Shown here piece after piece: positions 39,049 to 50,716 of a stretch of 64,000 nucleotides of DNA. Every line of letters starts with the position of its first letter. Position 1 is the stretch's first letter. The translations under genes were made by a program, and so were the position numbers. Origin of the DNA: Vitis vinifera (taxonomy: Eukaryota > Streptophyta > Magnoliopsida > Vitales > Vitaceae); the NCBI RefSeq assembly GCF_030704535.1, contig NC_081817.1:4349501-4413500 (forward strand), read 5' to 3'. The notes under the pieces are model-generated. The model was not told the origin of the DNA and made no database searches. It was given only the letters and a program-made list of their open reading frames with translations.

Positions 39049-41478
39049 CTATAATAAGCCTTCTTGCTTGTTACATATGCACCCAGGTAAAGGATTTGCG
39101 TAAAAATTCTCCTCTTGTTTTGGTGACTCTCCAGGCATCCTATGGTATGGCGCTCCAGTCCTGTTTGCATGTAAGAACCTCACTTTGGACGAAAACTTCT
39201 CCCAAGACAGCGTACCGTTGTCCCATTTATCAATCAGTCTCACAAAATTCCGACTGCAATCATATAAAAACATGTCAGATTATCAGTTCTCATTTTATAA
39301 AGGACTGGAATAATGGCTGATCATTTTTGTAACCTACGTGTCAGGGTTGATCGTCTTCCGAAACCCTTCAAACCGCCTATGGCCCTGCACTGCCTTAGCC
39401 ATATTCCCATCATAGGTATACACAAAGACATCGCTCTCAACTGCTACAAGATAGTCCAAGGCAGCAAGCTGATTCTGGCGGTTCTTAAGAAGCGCCAACT
39501 CCTCCTCTGTGGCTAAGTTAGAATGTGAGAGTACATTTGGGTACTTGGACTGGATTGCAGAAACCCCATTTTTGCCATAAATCTTTCCTGCAACTATGTA
39601 TATTTGTGTATCGGATGGGAACCCCATTGCCTCAAGAAAGACAGCAGCCTCTCTTGGGGTTATGGGGCAGCCCCCTTGGAGTCGCCTAGCCTCGCCGTCG
39701 ATATCTTTCTCCTTCCAATGCTTGACATTATGCCTCATAACCTTGAGCTCCTCAGCATCTTCTGCAGTCAGATTGTGAGTGCAACCGGTAAAAGCAAGCA
39801 TGTCCTTTTCATATCTGTAATCACAATCAAACCATCATGGTTAATGAAATTAAACAACAAAAAACTACAAATTTTTGCAGGCACCAATAATGCAGTCTCT
39901 TCTTATTAGGTACCTTAAATGGAGAGCTATATATGGCTTGTTATCGGTTCTAAGCCTGTCTACTAACTTCATTGCAAGATTTTCGATTGTGTCAGTGAAA
40001 CGGAGTGCATCATACATTGCCCGGCACCTGAGCCTTTGGATTGACTTGGAAAGGTAATTGTTTGCAAGGCGGGAATCGGAATGTGTAAACTGGATCACCT
40101 TGTGCTTCTTCAGTAATGAAACTATCGTCTCTTTGTAATAACTAGCCTGCATAAGAAATAATCATTTTTTTTTTAATAATAGAAGACCACACTCTCCATA
40201 TATAGAAGTTCTAAATAATTATTTTCATACCTTGGACCAAGAAACTGGGGGCTTCTGGAGGGGCTTCACTGCTGCATACTCTGGTGGGAGAGACTCCACT
40301 ATTTCAATATCATCTTTTAGAACCTCTTGAAAGTGGTTCCAGTTGAAGATATCTTTAAAATCACTGAGAAAAAAAAAAATCATTTTTAGAAAACATGAAT
40401 ACAAAGTTTTGTTCCTCCTTCTTCTTCTTGTTCTTACCTTGAATCTGTCCAGAAGGAATTGTGATCAAGAGAAGGATAAACCAGGGTTGCATTCATGATT
40501 TTTGCTATGGCTACCATGTCACTTATCTACATTTCAATCCGAACAAAGAGAATCAGGTGACAAAAGACAGAATGTGAGAGAATTTGCAAGGAAAAGTTTA
40601 CCATGCTTACCCCAGTTCTCATTTGATTCAACCCACCATTAGCATGAATTAGAATATAGCCATTCATGACAGCATCACTTCCTGGAAATAATCAAGGAAA
40701 AAGAGACAGAAAATAGTAAATAAAAAGTGGATTGAATTGAATTGCACTGGTACTTGGGAAATATCGGAAGTCTTGAACATACTATTTTCATTAAATGGAC
40801 GATTAATACATTTATAGTAGTCCCCACTGTTGGGCTTAGTCCAAACATCTGGATTCTGATCATGATCAGTAGCAGGAACAGATTGAAAAGTAGGATCGCC
40901 ATCTCCTGAAAAATGAGACGCAAACACCACACAACAATAAAAATCCATAAAAGCATTGGTCAAAAGACCAAGAAAAATCTCGCCATACATTGATTCAAGG
41001 CATTCGCTTTGAACCCAAAAAGCGATTTTTTTTTGTTATTTTGTTTTCTTCAAGAGAATAACTTCGAGCATGAAGCAAATATGAGAGATAGAGCGATTAT
41101 CTGACCAGCATTGTCTCGGATTATGATATTATGAACCACTGAAGATTCATACACAGGCTTCTGAGGAATAAGAAAATCATTCTCTACCACCCCACGAAAA
41201 CTCGTGATGAACGACAACCTGGCCACCAAGGAGAACGACGAAACCATTATCAGGCCCCAACAAATCCAAAAGATTTTGCGCCTCTCCGCCTTAAACTCCC
41301 AAAAACGCATCCTCCTCCGATAAACAGCGGCATTGCGTATTGCAGAGCTATCGTTGACGTCATTCACATGGCCGCTTTCATCTGCAAATTCCGTCACGCG
41401 CCTTCTCGTCCCCATGGCTTGCGAAAGACCAGCATTGGCACCGCCAGAGCTGTCTCCGCCAGACGACATCTCCACCAA
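39049..41478 (-). CDS. O-fucosyltransferase family protein (plant DUF246/GDP-fucose protein O-fucosyltransferase-like), type II Golgi membrane protein
   Basis: Eight exons on the minus strand: 41478-41106, 40905-40783, 40681-40611, 40526-40438, 40363-40231, 40146-39914, 39814-39338 and 39253-39049. The frame is continuous across GT-AG introns, giving 567 aa. The cytosolic N-terminus is Gly/Ser-rich and then basic ([15 protein letters not shown]). A single signal anchor lies at about 70-90, followed by a lumenal stem. The glycosyltransferase core contains [12 protein letters not shown] (178-189), [17 protein letters not shown] (339-346), [11 protein letters not shown] and [20 protein letters not shown]. 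These are the conserved blocks of the plant O-fucosyltransferase family, whose tested members include pectin rhamnosyltransferases as well as fucosyltransferases, so the donor and acceptor cannot be told from sequence. Translation could also begin at Met4. The tail ([22 protein letters not shown]) is typical of the family. Confidence 0.93.
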
Positions 41479-41786
41479 AAAAAAAATGGAAGAACCAGAT
41501 GGAAAAGAAAAATAAGCCAGAAAGAGTGGGAAAATGATAGAAAAAGAGAGGAAGGATTAATAGAATCTTCCCAATAGAGGGTAACGGTTTTCTCTCCATT
41601 TCTATCCATCTTATTTTTATCCTTTTTTTTTTTCTTTTTTTTCTTTTTCTTTTTAAAAAAAAACTAGATATATTTTTTTCGTTGAAAACATTTAGATCTT
41701 TGCCGTCCTGAATATATGGCGAGACACTCTCTCTTCTTCTGATCTTTAGAAGAGAGAAGGAATTTCACAAACCCTTTTTTTATATT

Positions 41787-41819
<33 letters not shown>

Positions 41820-42226
41820 ACCACTATACTCTTAAAATAAAGAGATAAATAATTTCAAAAATAATTGAATTATCTTTTATATAAAACCTTATCAATTTTT
41901 TTTATTATGAGAATCAAATTTTAAAATTTATGATTTTGTTATTTATCTTAAATCTGAATTTTGTGATTTGAAAGTTAGTTAAGAAATTGATAAAGGCTAA
42001 AGGCTTTAAGGATGATCATTTTTGGAGTTCTTGCTAAAAAAACTTATCTATTTTTAAATGGATTTAAGAAAACTGTTAATTTGAATAATTAATAGCTTAT
42101 CTTAAATAATTGGTACATCTTAAATAGTAAATAATACATTATTTTTAAATGAAATGTTTGTGAATCCATTATATCGATTAGTACGAATGTATGTTATGGA
42201 TAATGGATGAATATTGTGTAACTAAG
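41479..42226. other. Upstream flank of the O-fucosyltransferase and AT-rich DNA
   Basis: The 5' leader of the minus-strand gene lies at about 41479-41620. A T-rich tract (41620-41690) and an AAT/ATT palindromic run (41787-41819) follow. The rest is AT-rich with no gene. Confidence 0.45.
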
Positions 42227-42332
42227 AATGTTTGATAATGATTCTTGAAATGTTCTACTATTTTTAATACTTTAAAATTTTTATTTTTTAAATATTAAAA
42301 ATATTTTATAAAATAACTATCAAACGTACTCT
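42227..42332. repeat. Hairpin MITE-like repeat, copy 1
   Basis: The left arm (GTTTGATAATGATTCT) and right arm (AACTATCAAACGTAC) are near-complementary, so the element folds into one long hairpin of about 105 bp. Related copies lie directly after it and at 49083-49195 and 55621-55733. Confidence 0.6.
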
Positions 42333-42334
42333 AA

Positions 42335-42453
42335 GAGTTCGTTTGACAGTGATTCCAAAAAGTATTTATAATATTTTTAGTACTTGAAAGATAAAAAATT
42401 TCATATATTAGAAATACTATAAATGCTTTTTAAAATCACTATCAAATACACTC
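42335..42453. repeat. Hairpin MITE-like repeat, copy 2
   Basis: The left arm begins GAGTTCGTTTGACAGTGATT. The right arm, read in reverse complement, begins GAGTGTATTTGATAGTGATT. Arm similarity continues for about 40 bp. It sits almost head to tail with copy 1. Confidence 0.7.
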
Positions 42454-42754
42454 TAAATTATTATTAATAAAGCATTTTTAAAAGAATTTGTTTCATACTA
42501 TTTTCATAATACAATTCAGATGAATGAAAATTAAGATTCTAAGTAAATATAAGATTAGGAGTTCATATTATCACTCAATAAAACTTCTTATTTTTTGGTA
42601 GCAAGATAAAAATGCAATAATTTTAAGAACACTTTGTAAATTAGTTTTATAGTAATATGGAAGAAAAGAAACATAATAAAAAGAAAAAAAAATTCAAAAA
42701 ACATATAATATCATTTGTGTAACAAAAATTTTACTATTCAAAAAGCATTAAGAC

Positions 42755-43105
42755 TTAGTTTGGTAACTATTTTTTAAAACTGTTATTTGATATTTTATTG
42801 AATAAAAGTCTATTTGGAACCTAAAATATTTTTAATATCATTGAATAAGTTTTTAAAATAATTTTTATATTCAGTGCTTTATTTTTAATAATTTTATACG
42901 CTTGTATGATTATTTTTTAAAACAATCCTTAAAAGCAAGTGAAAACAATTACAAATAATTAAAATATGTTCTATAAAAACATAATATTTTTTGTTCTTAA
43001 AACAAAAAATAAAAAACAATTTCTAATCATCAAACATGTTTTCTTGTTTTTTTATTCTAGAAAACAAAAAATTGTTCTTAAAAGCAGTTGTCAAACAAGC
43101 CCTAA
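42755..43105. mobile_element. AT-rich MITE, best-preserved copy of the 350-bp family
   Basis: It begins TTAGTTTGGTAACTATTTTTT. The far end in reverse complement reads TTAGGGCTTGTTTGACAACTG, so the ends are imperfect terminal inverted repeats. The interior includes AAAACAATTCTTAAAA-CAAGTGAAAACAATTA-like words shared with the other copies. It is non-coding. Confidence 0.6.
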
Positions 43106-43582
43106 GGAACTCTACCTTGGAATTTTTAGGTTGTAAACAATTTTTAATGAATTGTTATATAAAAACAATATGAATCTTCATAACAAATTTAAGATGTTTT
43201 CAATTGTTTTTTTTTTCTTTTTTCTTTTTTCCTTTTTTTTTGAAGTATTTTGAAAAACAATAAAAAAATATAAAGAATAGAAAAATAATATTTATATTCC
43301 ACGAAGACTTGGCTAAGGAAACAATATTTAATATTTTAGTTTCCAACAAAAAAAATTTGAAAACAATTAAAAACTATTTTTAAAAACCATTCTAAACTAA
43401 TTATTAATTATTTTAAAAAATGTTACCAAATAACATTTATTCAATTCAAAAAGCCAATTATTAATGTGATCTCACCGTTGGTAGCTTAGATATTGATTAG
43501 TAATTAATTGATGTAGAATTTCTTTTAGGACAAAAATTTAAGTACCTAGGCACAAAAAATAAACAATAAAGTGAAATCTCTA

Positions 43583-43898
43583 ATGTTTTATTTGGTAAAC
43601 ATTTTTACATATGTTTTAAAAATGATTTTTATTATTATATTTTATTTTTTAAAACAATAATTAGAAAATAAGTAAAATCAATTAAAAGATATGATCTAAA
43701 AATACTTAATTTTTTTGTTTTTAAGAAGATAAACTAGAGAACAATTTTATAGTTGTCAAATGCGTGTTTTTTTATTATAAAAATAGAAATTTATTTTTAA
43801 AAATAGTTTTATAATTGTTAAACGTGTTTTTCTGTTTTCTTTTTATATAAAAAAAATAGAAAATTGTTTTAAAAAATAATTGCAAAACAAGACCTAAT
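43583..43898. mobile_element. AT-rich MITE copy
   Basis: It shares the opening TTATTTGGTAAAC, the internal AAAACAATAATTAGAAAATAAG, and the closing GTTTTAAAAAATAATTGCAA / ACAAGACCTAA with the element at 42755. It is more eroded. Confidence 0.55.
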
Positions 43899-44820
43899 GC
43901 TTTTAGAAAGACTAATAAAAGATTTCAAAATTATCATACTACGACATGATGAAACTCTAGAGTATAAAAATTGTATACAAATCATAACTTAAAATTGTGA
44001 CTAAAATTATTTATATATTTTCATAATCTAAAGTTGCTATAACTTGTTATATATTTTCATTCCCTAAAATTATAAATAAATGAATTTACATATATCATGA
44101 ATAAATTATTTATAGTGTAAATTTCTAATATTCTTTCATTGAACAAATAACATAATAAATGATTAGATTTAGAATGATTTAATAATGTTTTTCATGTAAT
44201 AGTTTTTTGAGGGTGTCTTTATCGATCTTGTTGATTTGATGTTTGTATCCTTGAAAATATATGATAAGATTTAGATTATTAAATAAATTATATTAAAACA
44301 TATAAAAAAAGATTATGTTATAAAAAATAAGATTAAGATATAAAACAATAAGATCGACTTAGTTGTAAAGTATAAGACCTAAAATATACATGTGATATTT
44401 TTCTTATTAATTTTACAATACTTTAATAGGACTCTAAAAAGTGTAAAATTCAATTCTTTATTAAGACTTTAAAAAATACAAATAATTTTAAGGGCAATAT
44501 GGTAATTAGCTTTATCCGAAATTCCTAACGAAAGAACAACATGGAAGGAAAAAACTTAAGGATTAAGAAGCAAACCAACCCAAGCCCAAGTTCAATCCAA
44601 TGCCAGGCCCGTGCATTGAGGTGTGGCATAATTCCCATTGGGCTCAGCCCTAGTGGACTTGGCCTGTAATTTCAATAACTGGGCTTGACCCTTATAGTAA
44701 ACCTTTTTGGCTCAAAATCAGCCCATTTAATCATTAAGATTTATTTGGATATGTTTATTTAAGTAATTTAACTCTTTTTTTTTTTCAACTTTGAGAAAAT
44801 AAAAGCTAATTTTTATATAG
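43899..44820. other. AT-rich intergenic DNA, no gene seen
   Basis: No coding or RNA gene is supported. A GC-richer patch (about 44570-44720) holds several GCCCA/TGGGC words but no associated transcript. Confidence 0.45.
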
Positions 44821-46020
44821 AAAACACCCAAGAGGGTGGAGTGTGAATTGGGTTTTTTAAAAAATCGTTTTCAAAACACAACAATTTCAAGCAAATGAAA
44901 CACAAATATAAAGAAATGAAGTTAGAGATAGCAAACTTAGATTTTATAATGGTTTAATACTTCTTTGCCTACGTATACTCTCTTCAGGCTCGTAATCGAG
45001 TGAGGTTTTCACTATACTTGAAGTTTCAACCAAACTTTTAACACATTTACACTTGGATTCTAACTTCAATAGGTTTTTATACAATCTCTTCAAGTTTCTA
45101 CTCATTTTAAGGTTTTAACACTCAAATAACAATTTTGAATCTCTCAACCTAACTCAATAAATATTACTTAAATACTATGAAGAATCACAAAGGTGCACTA
45201 AGAAATATGCAAATAGAGATTTAATGCACTAAGGAAAGAATAAGAGTTTTTGAGTCAAGAACAAGTATGTAAACAAGTAAATGCAAATGTTTTCTTACTC
45301 ATAAATGAAGTGGGGCTCTCAATTTATAGGTTCCTAGTCTTGAAAGCCAAAAATGCTAAAAAATGGCCTTGATCGGTTGAGTTGAGAGTCAATTGATTGA
45401 CTAATCGTTAGGCAATAAACACATAGTAGGTGACTGTTAGGCCTTGATTGGACCTTCACTGGGAAGACATATCTCTCGACTAAGAATGCAAGGCTACTAA
45501 AAGAAAAAAAAAGATTTTTTTCATCTCTCGATCGGACCTCGACCGTGAAGGTGTAACTGATTGATCGGTATCTTAACCGGTTGATCCAATTGTCCAGTAC
45601 CTCAATCAGTTAACCATTTTTGTCCCAAAAACCTATATTTTTCTATTTTTTTCTCTTATAACACTTAGACAAAGTTTTTAGGTAAATTAATATGCCAATC
45701 TTGAAATGATTTGTCTAAAGCTCATTTGATAAAACTCGGGTTTTGATGGAAATGTAACTTTAATGTATAAACCGAATTTTAAAAGATGCATAAAAATCCT
45801 AAATGCACCCATGCATTCAACTTACATATATTTCCTATGATTAAAAGGTCTTCCAAATATCTTAATTTTTCATCCATTAAGTCATTTAATAAATTTCAAA
45901 CTAACATTTGAAAATCTCTATAATTCAAATTGATTAGTAACTTAACTATGACTTGTTATTATTTAAACACGATTAAGAGAACCTTGGGCTAACAAACTTG
46001 AAAATGGAAATAGGAAATTG
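44821..46020. repeat. Non-coding retroelement-like repeat region
   Basis: The sequence includes a copy of the 'ctctcttcaggctcg' family shared with 14210-14560. It also has repeated 'gatcgg-tgag/gattgat' words between 45370 and 45600 and no open frame. I read this as an old LTR retroelement leader or LTR, but ends were not found. Confidence 0.4.
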
Positions 46021-46184
46021 TTTTTTTTCTTATACTAAAAAATATTGTTACCAAACTTAAAAATTAAAAGGAAAAAGCAGATATTTCTTAAGCATACCCA
46101 ATTGGCACCATATTCCATCACTATTAACATAATCCGATTTACACGAAACAATAGTTTCCAGCCCTCAGCCCAGTTAACGCTGTT

Positions 46185-46290
46185 ACATGGGCCTATCTCA
46201 GAGCCGGCCCAGACCAAATGGGTCCGTTTGCCTGAAACCCTCTCTATAAATACCTAATTTCAACATTGAGAAACTAGGGTTTTGGGTTTC
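46185..46290 (+). promoter_or_regulatory. Ribosomal-protein-gene promoter: site II elements, TATA box and telo-box
   Basis: TGGGCC (about 46188) and GGCCCA (about 46206) are site II (TGGGCY) elements. TCTATAAATAC at about 46241-46251 is the TATA box. TAGGGTTT near 46275 is a telo-box in the leader region. This trio is typical of plant ribosomal protein genes and of growth-linked expression via TCP-class factors. Confidence 0.75.
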
Positions 46291-46320
46291 TTCAAAGCAG
46301 GCGTAGCTGGTTCCGCCAAG

Positions 46321-46339
46321 TGAGAGAGAGAGAGAGAGC
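46321..46339. repeat. GA microsatellite in the eL33 5' UTR
   Basis: A GAGA run lies 20 bp upstream of the start codon, within the presumed leader. Confidence 0.8.
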
Positions 46340-46357
46340 TCGAAGGCTGCTGAGAAG

Positions 46358-47086
46358 ATGGTGAAGGGACGCCAAGGAGAGCGCGTTAGGTCTGAGATCT
46401 ATGGTTTCTTCTCATTTCCTGCTTCAATCTTCTACTTTCTTTATTCATTTCGCCAAAATCTCTACATTTTATTTATTTTTTGCTTATTTGTGTTGTACTT
46501 TTGTAATCTCTACAGGCTTTATGTCCGAGGGACTATTCTTGGATACAAGAGGTAACAAATAATTGCTGTTGATTTTGTTCTATGTTTGGTAACTGAGAAA
46601 ACGAGGGAAGACGAAAAACAGTTATTTTTTTGGTGGAGTCGTAATTGTTTTTGCTTCGTAATGCTTTCTCGGTAATAAAATGGAGGGTGATTCGTTATTG
46701 GTTGTTGTATGGTGATGACCTAGGTCGAAGTCGAACCAGTATCCCAACACCTCTTTGATCCAGATCGAAGGCGTGAACACCAAGGAGGAGGTGGCGTGGT
46801 ATTGCGGCAAGAGAATGGCGTACATCTACAAGGCCAAGGTGAAGAAGGACGGATCGCACTTTCGTTGCATTTGGGGCAAGGTCACCAGACCTCACGGTAA
46901 CAGTGGTGTTGTCAGAGCCAAGTTCAAGTCCAATTTGCCTCCCAAGTCCATGGTAATTGAAGAGACCTGTTTATAGAATATTGTACTGTATGCTTCTGCT
47001 AGGATTAGTTTCTGACTTCCTTCTATAATTATGTTGTATTGCAGGGAGCTAGGGTCAGGGTTTTCATGTACCCAAGCAACATATAA
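46358..47086 (+). CDS. RPL35A: 60S ribosomal protein L35a (eL33)
   Basis: Four coding exons: 46358-46389, 46516-46551, 46724-46952 and 47045-47086, giving 112 aa, the normal size. The protein starts [18 protein letters not shown]. It contains [23 protein letters not shown]-type sequence, [22 protein letters not shown], and the conserved [14 protein letters not shown] block, and it ends [13 protein letters not shown]. eL33 is a structural protein of the large cytosolic ribosomal subunit. The short first exon and early introns are typical. An intron follows one base after the stop codon (47088-48106). No missing residues or frame damage were seen, so this is a functional gene rather than a processed copy. 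Confidence 0.96.
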
Positions 47087-47087
47087 G

Positions 47088-48106
47088 GTATGTTCATTGC
47101 TCTTTCATTGTTTTGTTGATTGGGTCTTGTAATTTTATTGAACTAATCATGCATTGAAACTGTTTGTTCTCTTACCTCTTATGAAATATGGATTCATGCT
47201 AAATAGTGTTCACTTAGAAATTGTATTCATATGATAAAATATCATATTTGCATGTTCGAATTTGAATGGAACGTTGTTTTTCTTTGTTCACAAAATTAAT
47301 ATTTGTTTTGCATAGTAAGTAAACATTCTCTATGGCACCTATTTTGTAGGCTCTTTTTTTTTTCTTTCTATAGGCAAATAAGAAATATATACACACATGA
47401 TCAATGCATCACTGTCAAAGTGGTGGACACAGAACATGGTAACTATACAAGTGTGAAAGCAATAATAACTAACCTATAACCACAACCCTAATCATGAACT
47501 AAGTACACAACCACTCTATAAAATCTGTCAAGGATAGGGGACCCCATTTGACAATCAACTAGGAGATGCCCAAAACACCACAAGTAGAAATCAGAAATGA
47601 GAGAGTCCTTAAGAGCTTGGTTAGTGGGTTGCACTCCTTCAAAGGTTCTCTGGGTGCTTTCTTCATTTTGTCAAAAAAGGCAAAGAGGAGCACCTATTTG
47701 TAGGCTATGTTGCATGATATATGGTTATAAGGTTGTTTCTTATTCATAAGTCTTAAATTATAGGACATATATTTTATGATTAAATATCAACATTGCTTCA
47801 TCGTCTGATTGGTGTACTTTGTGTAAGGTCAAACAGTGATTTGGTGGGAAGTAATTTTATCTAAATAATTCATACTAAGTTTTTTGATGCAATTTCTTCA
47901 TTTTTCTTATGTTCCCTTAATCTTGGGAGAACACCAATGAATAATAATACTATGTATGGGAGAACACCCATGAATAATAATACTATGTATACCCCACATA
48001 GTTGCTTTTTTGTGGGATTATGACTATTTGATATGCATTTTCTAATGTTCCCTTTCAGTGATTGGGTTGTTATTTCGTTTAACTTTGTGTTGTTTTCTCC
48101 TTGCAG
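47088..48106 (+). other. 3'-UTR intron of the eL33 gene
   Basis: The donor ATAAG|GTATGT starts directly after the stop codon and the acceptor CTCCTTGCAG ends at 48106. The last non-coding exon would run to about 48300. Inside are LINE-3'-end-like sequence (about 47355-47690, weak) and a 33-bp tandem duplication. Confidence 0.65.
47925..47990. repeat. 33-bp tandem duplication, two units
   Basis: Units at 47925-47957 and 47958-47990 begin GGGAGAACACC and end ACTATGTAT, differing at one position. Confidence 0.95.
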
Positions 48107-48539
48107 CTGTTTGAAATCATGGGTGGTGCCAGATAGAGCTCATTAGGACTTGATGGGATATGCAATTTATATTTGCCTTTTTTGAGTTAAGTTCAATGTT
48201 TTTGTGTCATCTGAAGGAGAACCATTTTTGTTTGTTTAGAATGTTCAATGGAACATTACTCAATTGCTCACTAAGTTCAGTCTGGATTATTCAAAATTCT
48301 TGCTCTTGATATTGATACTTCTCATGATCAAAACTTATTTTACTTAATATGGATTGAAGTTTGCATGAGAATAAACTGGATTGACTTTCACTCTACCTCA
48401 CTGAAATGTTTAGGGAAAGAAAAGTTATTATATCTTTTAGTAAGAATATAGGGTTTATGAAATCTAAATGTTCAATATGGTTCTGGAAAGAATGAAAGAA
48501 AATGGAAACCTGAAATAAAAAGGTAGTCATTAAGTTTCT

Positions 48540-49045
48540 GTGATTGTAAGGTACTTCCCCCTCCTAAACCGGCTTGGAATCACGGCTTGCAGCAAGCTTG
48601 TTCTGAAAGATTTTAGAATCTACCGGAGATCATGCGTGGTATGTGTGGGGTTATTTCCCATCCCATTGATGAAAAACAAATTATCTAATCATGTGTAAGA
48701 TGGCCAGGTTTGGGGGTTATGTGTTAACTCTGAAAGGAGGAAGGGAATAAACTGCAAAGAAGAGGGGGAGGTATCACATTTGGTTTAGGGAAAGGGAGAG
48801 AAGAACTCTATGGGCTCCCTAGCCGGGTAGATGGATACATTCTAAATGGTGGAAGGAAACAACCGGTGGGGTTGCCTCCTTTTGCGAGAGGCGCTCTTCT
48901 TCTGCCAAAAAAGAACAGTAGTTGAGGGTGGGTTTAACAAGATCCCCTTGTTTGCTGGCCTTCGGTATAACACGGAGTGGGAATCCCAAGTTGTATGATA
49001 GGGAAGTTTCATCCTTGGTGGGCAATTTCAGCCTCTACCTCTTGG
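48540..49045. other. GC-richer non-coding block, possible organellar (mitochondrial) insertion
   Basis: Composition changes sharply to near-balanced base use, with purine-rich words and no A/T runs, unlike the DNA on either side. Phrases such as 'gggctccctagccgggtag' and 'gcgagaggcgctcttcttctg' feel like plant mitochondrial intergenic DNA. This is impression only; no organellar gene is recognisable. Confidence 0.35.
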
Positions 49046-49082
49046 ATATAAGGTTTTGAGTGGTAATTGTTTTTTGGATTTA

Positions 49083-49195
49083 AGAGTGTTTGGAAGTGAT
49101 TTTAGAAAGCGTTTTTAGTATTTATAATACTTGAATGATAAAAAATTTTAAATATTAAAAATATTAAAAGCGTTTTTTAGAATCATTGTCAAACT
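49083..49195. repeat. Hairpin MITE-like repeat, copy 3
   Basis: The left arm AGAGTGTTTGGAAGTGATTT and the right arm AATCATTGTCAAAC are complementary in reverse, with a central AT loop. It belongs to the family seen at 42227 and 42335. Confidence 0.6.
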
Positions 49196-49199
49196 GGTT

Positions 49200-49470
49200 T
49201 TAAGTTTTTTGGTGATTATTTTTTGAAAATAGTTTTTAAAAATAGTTTTTTAATATTTTGTAAAATTAAGTAAAAATGTTTTTAACTTTATTTTAATGCT
49301 GTTAAATATATTTTAAAAATAATTTTTATATCTAATTTTTTATTTTACATATTTGTATAGTTATTTTTTAAAATGATTCTTAGATAATAATTGAAAGCAA
49401 TTGATAGATGTTTATGAAAATATTGTGTTTTCTATTTTTAATAATATAAAAATAGAAAATAACTTTTTAG
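49200..49470. mobile_element. AT-rich MITE fragment
   Basis: This shares the middle words of the 350-bp family (TTTTTATATCTAATTTTT, GATTCTTAGATAATAATTG, ATTGTGTTTTCTATTTTT) and directly follows hairpin copy 3. Together they separate the two GC-richer blocks. Confidence 0.45.
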
Positions 49471-49479
49471 TTGCCTAAA

Positions 49480-49765
49480 TTTACCATAGTCTCAATGCAG
49501 GAGCGGATGGTTTTCTGGTTACTTACCCTTCTTAGCGGAGGGAGGGGATGGATTTTCTGTACTACTTTTAACGGTCCCAGGCGTGGGCAACAACAAATTG
49601 ATGTTCCCGCTTTCAATTCCAAGCCAGCCCGCCCGGCCGCTCGCCCATCCCTCCCTCTCTTCCCTTCCCCCAAGCCGATGATTCTCCATAGCCCATTAAT
49701 GGAGCAGTATGTTTCTATCCTTCCACAGCCCCGCGGCTGCAAAAAGTCTTACAACTCTTACTGAA
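49480..49765. other. Second GC-richer non-coding block
   Basis: This holds open frames on both strands with unnatural composition (Pro/Arg/Gly-rich) and no conserved motif. It could be the other half of the block at 48540-49045, split by the AT-rich insertion between them. Confidence 0.35.
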
Positions 49766-50614
49766 GTGATGGACCTTCCCTGCTCACAAGGCCCGAAGGC
49801 CCAATTACTTTCTTGAATCCCAAGTCTATTGGGGTTCCCCTCTACGTGTTCCTTTTGAGCTCAAGACCCCTTGGTCGTCTAAGACAAGTATGTAATCCAT
49901 CTGAAATCATTTCATTTAGGCCAAAATAAGTTTTGTCTGGCACTAGAAGTGAGAGGATTCCCTTCTCTCACAGGCCAGACAGAATTGACAACCTAAACTC
50001 TCAAGACTGATGATCTGTCCAGTCAAGCTTTTAAGACTTCTGGCATGCGTGATCAATCATACTTGACATTCGAGCGGCCAACGAGATTCCATTTAGCCAA
50101 TAAGTTTATGTCAATTAATTATTGCACAAAATCTCAGACGTTGACAGGCTAAATGGACAAACATCTGCATGGTCTGAGATCTTGACATGTTAGCGATGAC
50201 ACTTACCAGCAATGTTTTCAGAACCGGACCGGTGATTGAACCGGAAAAGTTACCGGTTCACGGTTCACTGGTCGGACCGGCGGTCGAACCGCTATCGAAC
50301 CGTTATCGAACCGATGACGTCATAAATATATAATTTATATATTATTAATTTATTAAAATTAAAAATAATTATAAAAATTTTAAAATATATATGAATAAAT
50401 TAAACATCAATAATATTATTTTATATATTTGATATTATCAAATTAAATCATATTAAATGAAATGTATACAATATTTAAATGTGAATATATTAAAAATGAA
50501 AATTTTAACTAATTTATAATTTTTAAAAATATTATATTATTTTTATTTAATATTATAAAAATTAAAATCCAATATATATTGTTTTGTTTGGCAAATCAAA
50601 TAACAAATCACGTG

Positions 50615-50668
50615 TAGCCGAGTGGTATCCTAATTCACTTACTAAACCTGAGGTCCAGCTTCAAATCC
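50615..50668 (+). ncRNA. tRNA-like module (A and B boxes) inside the hAT element
   Basis: TAGCCGAGTGG (50615-50625) fits the A-box consensus. GCTTCAAATCC (50658-50668) fits the B-box with one mismatch. Their 32-nt gap is normal for a tRNA. A full cloverleaf is not evident, so this is a relic or a tRNA-derived promoter, not a tRNA gene. Confidence 0.45.
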
Positions 50669-50716
50669 TCATGTTGCATATTTGTTAAGTTTTTTTCATT
50701 ATCATATTAGTTTGCA

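Noticed and set aside
47355-47690. LINE 3'-end-like sequence in the eL33 intron
   Set aside because: Resemblance is impressionistic; no reverse transcriptase, clear tail or target duplication was found.
49467-49764. Open frames on both strands in the GC-rich block
   Set aside because: No motif, unnatural composition, and opposite frames open because of base composition.
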